A stretch of 64,000 bases of DNA from Posidonia oceanica (lineage: Eukaryota > Streptophyta > Magnoliopsida > Alismatales > Posidoniaceae). The first letter of the stretch is position 1, and each line of letters begins with the position of its first letter. The DNA lies in contig JAZBRS010000026.1 of NCBI GenBank assembly GCA_037176725.1, positions 152,531,501 to 152,595,500 of the forward strand. Direction: 5' to 3'. The translations under genes were made by a program, and so were the position numbers. Shown here piece after piece: positions 12,388 through 22,430 of this stretch. A model generated the notes under the pieces. The model was given only the letters and a program-made list of their open reading frames with translations. It had not been told where the DNA came from and searched no databases.

Positions 12388-12740
12388 GGTGGCGACGTGC
12401 GGCGGGACTTGGCTGGTGGTAGCGAGGGCAGACAGTGACTCGCGGCCGGAAGCGATGCGAGGGCAGCCGGCTCTACAGCGGTTGGGAGCAGCTCTGCGGT
12501 GGCTGGGTGCAGCTCGGGGGGCGATGCTGCGGCCGATGACGGCGGCTCTCCAGCGATCTCCGCCGCGGTATGCCGTTGATTCTTCCTTTTCTTTCTCTGT
12601 ATAGCATGCTCCGGTCCTCCTCTTCCTCTTTCTGTGCCCTGTCGTGGACGGCGGCGAGGATGGCATTGCCGGCGGCACAGCACAAGGTGCTGTGGCCGGT
12701 GAAGGCTGTGGAGATGGTGACGGGCGTGACGCGATTGCGT

Positions 12741-14070
12741 TGCCCTCGTGCCTCTGATTCTGCATTCCTGAATTTGATTTTGAATTCTGATATTCTGACA
12801 TTGTTGCTTGAATTCTGCTACTGAGTTTGCAATTTGATATTTGAATTTTGATGTGCTGATCTTGTAGTCTTGAATTCTGATATTGAACTCTGAACTTTGA
12901 TCTTACATGCTTGCATTTTGATTTCGCATTTTGATGTGTTGATCTTGTATTCTTGAATTCTGATATTGAACTCTGAACTTTGATCTTACATGCTTGCATT
13001 TTGATTTTGCATTTTGATGTGCTGATCTTGTATTATGATATTAAATTCTGATCTACCATGGCTGCGTGATGCTTGCATTGGATATTGAATTCTGAATCTG
13101 TATTTGCATTTTGCCGTTCAATTTTGATATAGATCTTGTTTGCCTGAATTCTATTTAAAATCTGAGCCTACATGATTGCATTCTGCTGTTTGAAATCTGA
13201 TACTGCATTTCTGAGCTTGTGTGCTACATGCTTGTATTTTGGCTATTCAAAGCTCGCATTTCTGATATCTGAATGCCTAAATTGTTGCTCTGTTATGCCT
13301 GCATTTTGCCGTTTAATCTTGCTGCACTGATTCTGTGTGCCTAAACTTTGAAGTTGGATCAATTCGTTGTTTGAAACCCAACATTGCATTCGGAGCTTTG
13401 ATTTTAGCATGCCTGTATTTTGCTGTTCACAGCTTGCATTTGGATATTAAACCATGATGCACTGCCCCTGTATGTTTGCATTTTGAACGTTCAAAGTTCA
13501 CATTTCGACATTTGAACTTTGATGCTCTAATCTTGCATGCTTGCAATGGATTTTTGCATTGCTACCATGGCTTCTGTGATTTACTTAGGGCTTTGTAAAT
13601 CTTTTGCTAAATTCTACAAGTTTTGTCATGATTTTGCAAATTCTGCATTTTCAAATAATCGTGCCATGACTGTGTAATTCCTCGCAATTTTGCAATTTAC
13701 CATGTTAGTTTGCCATGGTCCTGTAGTTTTGCAATGTTTTGCAATGCTCTGGTTGGATTCTGCAACTTGGCAAATCCTGCAGTTTACCCATTTCTAGGGT
13801 TATCTGGCAATTTTGGCAATGTGCTTGCAAATTATGCCATGTTTCATGCAAATTCTGTGATTTTAACAATTGATGCAATGATCTTGTGAATTTTGCAAAC
13901 TTTTTGCAATTTACCCACTCCCAGGGTGATCCTGCAATTTTCACATGTCTGTTTGTTCTGATGCCACTATATCTGCTAATTCTGCAATTTTAATATGCTT
14001 GTTTGCTTTGTGCTTGTATTTTCTGAGATTTAACTGTGAAATACTTTGCACTATTGGCCTTGTTTTGCAG
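12741..14070 (+). other. T-rich, TTGCATTTTGA-rich intron-like stretch
   Basis: No gene seen. Degenerate repeats around TTGCATTTTGAT and GAATTCTGATATT fill it. It ends with TGTTTTGCAG at 14061-14070, a good splice acceptor, just before the coding part of the plant-mobile-domain gene. Confidence 0.4.
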
Positions 14071-14094
14071 TATGTCCATGATTTTGCTCCTGAG

Positions 14095-16512
14095 ATGTCA
14101 TGGGCTCATGCTTCTAGTTCTCGGACCTTGAGCCAAGGAGCCTCCAGCTCTCGGACTTTGAATCAGGGTGCCTCCACCTCTCGGGCTACGAGCCAGAGTG
14201 CTTCCACCTCTTGGGTTGCGAGTCGGGGTGCTTCTACCTCTCGGGCCGCGAGTCGGGGTGCTTTCGGCTCTTGGGCTTCGAGCCGAGGTGCGTCTAGTTC
14301 CTGAGCTTCTACCTCGAGCTACCCGACTTCGAGGATGATGATTGTGTCGGAGCAGCCTTCTGGTCTGGTCCCGCTGATCATTTTCGAGGAGGTATGCTTT
14401 GAAACAATCTCTGTTTGCTCTGCTCTTTGATTGCTCAACTACCTGTGTTTCTGACTTGAGTTGCAATTGCAGGAGAGGGGCAACTACGGGGGTCGCTGTT
14501 AGATCCCGATCACGTCTGTGAGAGGGATGACTTCTTGGTAAGCGTGCCTTTCATTTAGCTGCTCTTTGTGTTCAAATAATGAGTGTCTGACTCTGATATG
14601 CTTTCTGTAGGCTGGGGATGCTACCCGAACCATGAGGTGTCACTGGGCACTGATGCTGGAGCACTTTCGGCGTTTGCTAGAGCATCTACGTGTGTTCCTA
14701 CTGCATTGCACTCCTTTTCGTAGCTTCCTGTAGATTCCAGCTATCAACGGGCATTACCCTTTTTTCTGGGCCCTTGCTGAGTGGTGGCGGCACAAGACAC
14801 ACACGTTCCACTTCCCGCACGGGGAGATGACGGTGTTGCTAGAGCACTGGGCGCTGCTGACAGGCCTGCGCTTCGGAGGAGAGCCTATTGTGGGCAAGGC
14901 GACGTAGGGTTTTGCGATGGTGCCGGGCTTGCTTGGGAGGGTGCCACCTAAGAACAACCGCTCGAAGTGTAGCTTCCAACTGTCCTGGCTTCGTAGTTGG
15001 ACTGAGGAGTGGCCTGAGCCAGCTCCTGGTTCTGTGCAGTCATCTTTCGTGTTGCGGAACTTTCTGTTGGAGCTGATTTATCTGATTTTCTATGATGCCT
15101 CGGGATACTGTGTGCACGCGGACTGGCTGATCTATCTGGCGGACCAGGATCGCTTGGATATGTATGATTGGGGAGGAGCTAGCTATGCCTGGTTGCTCTG
15201 CGGCTTGGACAGTGTCGTTCAGCAGGGACGACACTCGTATGTTGGCCTGTACCCCCTCCTCACGGTAAGCCTTAAGTTCTGTTTATTTAACTGTTAGACT
15301 GCCATTTGAGAACTGTTCTGACTTCTTCTGTTTTCTTTGACAGTATTGGGCGATAGAGCACACCGTTCGGGGTCATTACTTCTATCGGCTGCATCTTGAG
15401 ATGCTTCCTCTTCCACGATAGTGGTGCGAGCCAGACCATAGGCTCGCCTCGGGTGTGTTTGGCTATGAGTCTTACAGATATCTGTTGGACCTGCAGCGCT
15501 TGGAGGATGTAAGCCTTTTTTTGCTTTCATTTCAATTCTGCAAAGTTATCATAACTGCTGATTTCTAACTCTGCTTGTTTGTTTGTTGATTCAGGTCTGG
15601 CTCCGTCCTTTTGAGGAGTTTGAGGGACTGGATTGGGTTCCTTGGCACTCGGCGCAGGAGTTGAGGGAGCGGCAGATCAGATGCTACTGACTGAAGAAGT
15701 CGGCGCTCTATCTCCCAGAGTGCGTTCGTCACCAGATGGCCGACGAGTTCTGCATTCCTCCACCTCCTCCTACTGATATGAAGTCGAAGGCCTGTATACG
15801 GGCGATGGCTCATGCGGCGACTGCTGCGGCTCATGAGTGCCCACTCAGGTACTTCTTCCGCAGCACAGAGCCCGATGAGTATCAGAATTGGTTTCGCCTA
15901 GTCGGGAAACCATATCTCTTTGCAGAGGAGTTGCACGAGGCACAGCGCGGGATGTGGTATAGTGCTGATTGGGCCAAGGTATGATAATTCTCCTTTATGT
16001 AGGTTTTGTTCTGATATGCAACTGTTGATAACTGCTTAACTGAGTTGCTGATCTTCTGCAGGGTTTTGAGGAGTTCTTCAAGGCCTTCTATGATGATATG
16101 AGGGCGAAAGAGGTAATAACTTGTTAAATTCAGTCTTTAAACTGTATTATTGCTCTTTATTGGTTCTAATACCCTTTTCTCTATAGGCAGCGAGGTGGCG
16201 GCTGGCATGGAGGTTTGCTTTTAAATTTGCTTATGATAATGTCAAATTATAACTGCCATTCCCTATTTTGACTTACTCTTGTTTCCTGCTAGGGAGATGA
16301 ACATGTCTAGCAACGAGGAGTTTACTGTGGAGCATGAGGAGGAGGACAGGTCCGGTGGTGAGGACGTTGGCACCTCCACTCCTGCTGCCTCGCGGGCTTG
16401 TGCTGCTAGTATTTCTAGGAGACTGACCTGGAAGGTGGCCCGCACTACAACTGAGACAGTGCGAAGACAGGATCCCGACTCTGACGAGGAGTATAGCTCG
16501 TGGGAGGAGTAG
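14095..16512 (+). pseudogene. Plant mobile domain (PMD, aminotransferase-like) gene, 8 exons, carried antisense in element F
   Basis: Exons with GT-AG borders: 14095-14391, 14473-14537, 14611-15264, 15344-15508, 15595-15978, 16062-16112, 16187-16212 and 16293-16512; introns are 73-86 bases. Exon 1 encodes about seven Ser/Arg/Gly-rich repeats of 10 residues. Exon 3 has the family signature, HYPFFWALAEWW followed by THTFHFPHGEMTVLLEHWAL and LTGL. The last exon is acidic and ends DSDEEYSSWEE. PMD proteins occur in plant genomes and in transposons; some host members act in silencing and development. Stops at 14731, 14905, 15419 and 15688, plus a frameshift at the end of the exon 1 repeats (about 14300), make it a pseudogene; the stops fit single transitions. 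It lies opposite to F, upstream of the DUF7745-like gene on the same strand. A host gene trapped between elements is the alternative. Confidence 0.75.
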
Positions 16513-17102
16513 GGGGACCTAAAGATAGCATTCTTTTTGTTTAATTCAAGCCAAATGTAAAAGAACTTGAGAAACTTGTAATGCTTGAATTTTGGATAAA
16601 TATTCCCAATATATGCAAATTTTGCCAGAAAATTCCCTAGTGTGTGTTTGAATGCTTATTACAGTTTTTGGAATGTTTTCTGATATTTACGCAGGTTTTC
16701 CATGGACATTTGGATGGTTTGGTGACATTTGGGGCCAATATAGACAGTTCTGAGCTTTCTGTCTGAAATCTGCACTTCACGCCGGTATTCTGCATCGGTT
16801 AGTTCCGCTTGGACATACCACTGTAATTCTGCGTCTAGAATATGCAACTAGATATACTGCTTGTCTCCATCACCATTATGGTACAGTGATTGTTTCCGGC
16901 TGGAAAGTTCGCTCAGTAGTCTGCTGGCAGGAACCCATTCGTTGCAGGCTCTGCTCACGGGGCTGCCTTGCTTCCTTCTTCTTCCTGCTGCATGATGCTT
17001 CTACTGACACTGCTTGGGTTGGAGATGCACTGCTGTAGCTGCTTCTTGGCTGCTCCTTCTAGGTGGTCACGGTGCTTCCACTCGATCCATGGCCGGCCGA
17101 CC
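16513..17102 (+). other. 3' end of the PMD gene and spacer to the next gene
   Basis: About 590 bases with no gene. The first part is AT-rich like a 3' untranslated region. The second part leads to the start codon of the DUF7745-like gene at 17103. Confidence 0.4.
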
Positions 17103-17870
17103 ATGGTGAGTGCTGCTTTCTTGCCATTTTTGATTTGTTGACTAGATTTGTGCTTGCTCAAGCCTTGTTCATGGTTCTTCAAGTTTTTTTTTAAAAAAAG
17201 AGGTCTCATGTTTTCTTTCCTCTTGGCAGGGCTATCCCACCATGGTGACACCTGTTCACTGCTCCAATGTTCTGCGGGCATGGATTGGTGCACTCACTGT
17301 TGAAGACCATGAGAAACTGCGGTCATGGGGCATTTCCATGAAGCTTCTGAGCAATGCTAATGTGGAAGTGAGCCGATATTTGTTGTGCCGCAACCCGATT
17401 TTGGAAACCGACTCATCACGTTTTCCGCTTCGGTCAGGTGGAACTGACTCCTACCTTGGAGGAAGTGAGGCGGATTTGCTGCTTGTCGAGGTTGTAGGGG
17501 CCTACAATCTTCATGCGGCGTGATGGTTATCTGTCTGTACTGAACCTGCTGACCGAGCTCCGGTCGTGCGACTGTGATCGCCGCCTGGTTTGCAAATAGG
17601 GCGACTCGCCAATGCTGCGCTTGGGGTACTTCAACGAAGTAGTTCAGAAGCATGCCGTGCTAGGTGATGACCTGTGGCTCTGCGGATTCGTCGTCTGCTT
17701 TCTGGGGGAGCTGGTGTTCAGTCATGGTAGGATGACTGTCGCCATCGAGGTGGCAGAGATTGCCTTAGCTGTGGTGACTAGGTAGATCGATCTGGCCCCT
17801 GTTGTTCTGGCTGAGACATGCTGGGCCTTGGATCTTGCCTTGTGGCGTTGCCGGCATTTCTACGGCTGTG

Positions 17871-17875
17871 GGGCC
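17871..17875. other. Left target-site duplication of element A (GGGCC)
   Basis: GGGCC directly before the TG of the A LTR; the same five bases follow the CA at 27336-27340. They lie inside the codons for Gly-Ala of the interrupted DUF7745-like gene. Confidence 0.95.
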
Positions 17876-18523
17876 TGTGGATATGGGGTTTTGGAGGAGA
17901 AGAGGCTTGTTTTGGTTCTATTTGCTCTTTCTTGGGGTCCCCTTTTTGTATCCAACTCCGTCACTCCATAGGTGATGGAATTGGTGTGATCGCCACTCTT
18001 GGTTCGCTTTCGCTGGCCCTCGAGACGCCTTGGGAGATGTGATATGAGTTACAGGTTCAGCTACCTTGGGACAACGCCAGCGTTGCCCAAAGGTGCCCGT
18101 GCTTGGTGAGTTTTTTCTTCTTCTTCTTCCTTGTAAAATAGATTTAAAGATGTGGATTAACAAAGTGTAGTATACGATTCAAAGCAAATAAAAAAATGAC
18201 ATGAAATAAGAAAAGAGGAAAAGACTTACTCGAGGGGTTTTAGCCCCCCGGTTGCAACTATGTATGAATATGACTAGCTACAATAATATGTGAAAGGAAA
18301 TATGATATGCAAACTATTAAAAAGAAAACTCCCTTTTGATATGGATGGTATGCAACAGAATACAATACGTCGTTGGCGTGGTTGAAGATGGAAGAGGACT
18401 CAAGCTCTCTCAAAACTCTTTCTCAACTCACTTGATTTCCACAACTTCTCTCTCACAAATTTCCCTCTAAAATTGTGTTCCTCTCTCCAAAAACCCTTCC
18501 CTGACCCTGTGGGGATACCCCTG

Positions 18524-18531
18524 CTTTTATA
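18524..18531 (-). promoter_or_regulatory. TATA box of the element A 3' LTR
   Basis: TATAAAAG on the minus strand, followed by CAGGGGTA. The same motif is at 26589-26596 in the other LTR and at 34492-34499 in the B LTR, so it is conserved across related elements. Confidence 0.7.
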
Positions 18532-18596
18532 GAAGCAGAGGAGGAACAAATATGGACACAAAGGCCAAGTCAGCAAAATTTCCTGTTTCAGAAGTA

Positions 18597-18651
18597 TTAT
18601 ACGCTGGAAATCCAGCATATAACGTTATACGCTGGAATCTCAGCGTATAAC
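18597..18651. repeat. Two adjacent hairpins in the A LTR
   Basis: First stem TTATACGCTGG/CCAGCATATAA, one mismatch. Second stem GTTATACGCTG/CAGCGTATAAC (18624-18651), perfect. They are joined by an AACGTT boundary. Confidence 0.8.
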
Positions 18652-18823
18652 GACCTCCGAGGCATATCTGCCAGGATAAAGGAATATTCCCCGATTAAAA
18701 CTTGATTAAGTGTCATTAAACTGGTGTTAATTGGATTGACTGGTCAATAGAGTCTAAAGAAGGCAAAAACATGGATTCTGTATTTGGCCAAATAAGGAAA
18801 GTTGTGGAACACAATTCAGAGGT

Positions 18824-18935
18824 GTTATACGCTGGATTCTCAGAGTTTAACGTTATACGCTGGATTTCCAAAGTCTAATGTTATACGCTGGATTTCTAGA
18901 GTCTAACGTTATACGCTGGATTACCAGCGTATAAC
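18824..18935. repeat. Four-unit GTTATACGCTGG cluster ending in a perfect 12-bp hairpin
   Basis: GTTATACGCTGG occurs four times. Only the last unit has its full partner: GTTATACGCTGG (18908-18919), loop of 4, CCAGCGTATAAC (18924-18935). The 5' LTR repeats the arrangement about 8065 bases to the right. Confidence 0.8.
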
Positions 18936-19269
18936 ACACCCAAGTTGCAAACTTGCCAATTTTGGCCTCTTAATCATGGAGACATGTCTCAATCAAATAA
19001 AGAGGTAATTATGGCTCTATGGATAAGGAACATTGACCCGTTCGACTTTGAATAATTGGTTTGGGTCCAAAAGAAAAGTTGGGCTAACATGGAAGGAGAT
19101 TGAACTGGATACGTTAAACGCAGGGATTCATGCTTATAACGTCCCAAACTGGCAATTGAGCTTTTGGAGAGTACTTAAACTGAGCAAATTGCTTCTAATG
19201 ATGAGTGGTGCATGATTTAGTGCAATGGTACTTAAAAATGCATGGGAGTGCCAAAATGGGGTATCTACA

Positions 19270-19284
19270 GATTGCCCCTCCTTG
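19270..19284 (-). other. Polypurine tract of element A
   Basis: AAGGAGGGGCAATC on the minus strand directly next to the 3' LTR; it shares the GGAGGGGCA core with the tracts of E and F. Confidence 0.8.
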
Positions 19285-19424
19285 AAGGTGGCTTCGGCAC
19301 GAAGCTAGCTACAAGGTGAGATGATACCCCCGTGTGGTGCTACCCAGGGATCCTAAAAGAAATCCAATGCCTACTGCCACCAGACTTGGACGAGACACAA
19401 AGAGAGTCGGCTAAAGAAACACGG

Positions 19425-19615
19425 CCAAGGGGATTGCCCAAGGGGAACAGACTAAAGACTTGCCATGGGGGTTGCCCACGGGGGTCAAACTAAAAGGCTT
19501 GCCACGGGGATTGCCCGCGAGGGTCAAAGTAAAAGACTTGCCACGGGGATTGCCCGCGGGGGTCAAACTAAAAGACTTGCCACGGGAGTTGCCCGTGGGG
19601 GTCAAACTTAAAAGA
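19425..19615 (-). repeat. Tandem repeat of about 37 bp in the A 3' region
   Basis: About five units containing GACTTGCCACGGGGATTGCC and GGGGGTCAAACTAAAA. Each has a small hairpin around GGG-loop-CCC; one unit has a perfect CACGGG/CCCGTG stem. The frames across it are by-products of the repeat. Confidence 0.8.
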
Positions 19616-20100
19616 TGGATAGCTAATGTTTCCGACGATCACTCAATGCAAATGCAGTGCAATGCGTTATGCATGGATGCGTGTTGGTGGGAATGCAAAG
19701 GAGATGATCATGATATGCAATGCATGACCCTAGATAATGAGGTTCCTCCATCACTGCCGGCTTCAATTTGTATATCGGGTTGGCTCAGGAATTTTTCTCA
19801 CCACCTAAGGTGGACTGACACATGCGTGAATGCAATTTGTCATAATCAGGTGCCCTTTCATCAAGTGTAGCCTACACTCTCTACGGGGACCGTCGTCTTA
19901 TGATACGCGGGTTGGTGAGCGAGAGGTCCATGATGTTCCCAGGTGTTGGGCAAAGGGGGTTGACCTCTTCTCTGCTAGCTGCGTTGGCTCTATTTGTCAC
20001 AATCAGGTGTCCTTTCATTGAATGTTGCCTACATTCTTGATAGAGACCGTCATCTTGTGACCTGGGAGTTAGTGAATAGTGGGTTCACTAATACCGTTGA
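19616..20100 (-). other. A 3' region, no gene seen
   Basis: Non-coding spacer between two tandem arrays. A phrase around GTCATAATCAGGTG recurs near 19840 and, slightly changed, near 19996, so the spacer itself contains an old duplication. Confidence 0.4.
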
Positions 20101-20375
20101 CTTTGCTTTGTTGACCTGGATATGCTCCAGGGTTGCTTTGTTTGTCCGGTCGTGCTCCGGGATTTGCTTTGTTGTCCGGTTGTGCTCTGGGGATCTTTGC
20201 TTTGGTGTCCCAGTCATGCTCCGGGGATCTTTGCTTTGATGTCCTGGTTATGCTCCGGGGATCTTTGCTTTGGTGTCCCGGTTATGCTCTGGAGATCTTT
20301 GCTTTGATGTCCCGGTTATGCTCCGGGGATCTTTGCTTTGGTGTCCCGGTTATGCTCCGGGGATCTTTGAGATTG
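20101..20375 (-). repeat. Tandem repeat of about 34 bp in the A 3' region
   Basis: About seven units around CTCCGGGGATCTTTGCTTTG and TGTCCCGGTTATG; stems CCCGG/CCGGG can form in most. Small open frames here come from the repeat period and are not genes. Confidence 0.85.
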
Positions 20376-21942
20376 GTTTCTGCGTCCAACGCTGGAAAGA
20401 TTTTTCTGCACAATCTTGGCAAACTTGTTACTCCATCTAGGGTTATTATCGCCCCTAGTCCAAAGTAAGCATAAAGAAATAATTAACATGAAATAAACAA
20501 ACGAAAATTAGGTTTTTTGGATAACGAGCTTTGGCCTCAACTTTGTTGTCTAAAGATGGCATGCCAGACGAGAGGCTGTCTCTTCTCAAGATCCCAACCT
20601 TGGCTTGCAGGCGAATACCAAATGACCGTCCTGAATAGGAGGAGTGAAGTACGATGCGGAGTCGTAAAATTTCCTAGATTTTTGCATCACTGGCCTTTAC
20701 TTGTTATTAGTTTCATGAGGTGATGTTGTTTGGGTAGATTTTACCCTACTTACTATTTTTGGATTTTTGGTTTTATCATTTTTTTGGATTTTTGATTTTA
20801 TCATTTTTTTGGATTTTTGATTTTTATCATTTTTTGGATTTTTGGTTTTATAATTTTTTTGGATTTTTGGTTTTATCATTTTTTTTGGATTTTCTAGGAG
20901 AAGAAGAATCTTCCAAGGAGTTGGGAAATATGAGACCTCATGGTCGGGAAACCTTGATAATTGAATCCCTTGTGCATCTTGGAGCTATGGATGCTTCAGG
21001 CTTGCTTTGGCGCCTAACAGTTCCTAGACCTAGGCTTCTGCCCCTTCCCTCTTAGTGTACAGTGTAGGATGTGGGTGGAAGGAAGGTCAATGTCCTATCC
21101 TAAGATTTTGGTTAAAGATTTGAAGCTTATGCCCCTCCTAATTCAAGGGTGATTCCTACTACACCTAGTATTTCTCCAGCTTTTCAGTTTTGACTCTTGG
21201 ACAGCTTCTTTGCTACCTTCTTTTCCACTCTCTTTCTTTTTCCTTGCACATGGACAGCTTCTTTGCTGCTTTCTTTTCTGACCCCTTTTTTGCTTTCTTT
21301 TCTGGGTACTTTGGCAAGTAGTCTCACTCCTTCCAAGTGCTCGGTCAATAGATACTCGTTCTTTGACGAACTGAGACACTCTTTCATTTGATACACTCCC
21401 CTCTTTTCTGCGCTTCTAGGTTTTGGCCTTAGATGCCTACCTAATTTGTACTAGGGTAACGCGCCTGACTCGAGGGATGTGTGTGGACTTGTCATTCATG
21501 AATTGGGAGGGGGCTTCTTATGATTTGCCTCTATCTCAGTGTTGGACCATTTTCCCTCCTTTTCCCACAAGGTGTTTGTGAGGTGAGGCTAAGGTATGAC
21601 TCTTAGGCTTTGGAAACAGTAGGTCCTCAAGTACGGGCAATCTAGTGGCTCTGTGTGCATGTCAAGAGTAGTACCATTTGAGGTGCAGTGCATTCCAGGG
21701 ATATTCAAGCCTAGTGCCATCCTGTCTAGCCAAACAAATAGGCATTGCCCAGATATGCCTCAACCACCAAGTATGGTCCTTCCCAATTTGGTCTCAGCTT
21801 CCCATGCTTGCGTGGAAGGAAATTCCTTCTCATTAAATTACACTTTTATTACGTGAAGGGTTGTGTTTTATTTATGTATTTTTCATGCTTGAACAAGATA
21901 AAAGAAAAATAGGAAAATAAAGATGAAGTTTATTCACAATAA
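20376..21942 (-). other. A 3' region with a T-rich TTTTTGGATTTTTG repeat, no gene seen
   Basis: A T-rich tandem repeat (TTTTTGGATTTTTGGTTTTA and variants, about 20755-20890) is the only structure I see. No polymerase motif can be read on either strand. Confidence 0.6.
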
Positions 21943-22356
21943 CTAGGGGGATGCCCCTAGTGTAGCCTCCATCAGTAGAGGCCTCTCGCTTCTGGCTCCC
22001 TCAACAGTGTCAAACACGAAATCCGTGCCTCGTCTTGAGAGAGGAGGGCAGCCTGATGGATGAGCATGGTGCTCTACCCCTTGCGTCGCAAGCCACATTA
22101 GTTGGGGCATCCTTTTGATTTTTGGTTTGCGAGCAAAGTTGACCCTGTTGATGCACGGAATCCGCTTCTTTAGCATGTGCTTACATGGGCACCATTTCAT
22201 GGCAGGGATACTCTTTCCACAAACTGTTATGTCAGGAGGCCTAGGTGGATGAAGCAGCAGTTCCTTGATGTAGGAAAGCACAGTAAGCTCATTCTCTGCC
22301 CTTAGCTCTGTCGTCACAACATTTGGGTTGGATGCCTTTGGTGGCACTGACATCAT
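21943..22356 (-). CDS. Unrecognised reading frame after the A gag tail
   Basis: A 137-codon frame in the sense direction of A, beginning MMSVPPKASNPNVV and containing CPCKHMLKKRIPCINRV. It follows the acidic repeat of gag but in a different frame, so it may be the true C-terminus of the gag protein after a frameshift. No domain recognised. It could also be chance, since no second copy is in the window. Confidence 0.3.
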   Translation of the reverse strand: MMSVPPKASNPNVVTTELRAENELTVLSYIKELLLHPPRPPDITVCGKSIPAMKWCPCKHMLKKRIPCINRVNFARKPKIKRMPQLMWLATQGVEHHAHPSGCPPLSRRGTDFVFDTVEGARSERPLLMEATLGASP

Positions 22357-22430
22357 CTCTCACATTGGCTCTGGCGTAGGTACTAGCTCTGGCATGGGCA
22401 CGGGCTCTAGTATGGGTGCTGGTTCTGGCA

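Larger units (their letters stand above)
17876..19269 (-). repeat. 3' LTR of element A
   Basis: Begins TGTGGATATGGGG and ends GGTATCTACA in plus-strand reading. Bases line up with the 5' LTR at a constant offset of 8065 until one indel near the end. It carries a TATA box (18524-18531) and two hairpin clusters (18597-18651 and 18824-18935). Confidence 0.95.

Noticed and set aside
12150..12683. 177-residue Pro/Ala-rich minus-strand frame
   Set aside because: Antisense to the GC-rich island; low complexity, no domain, and the plus strand has better gene-like context.
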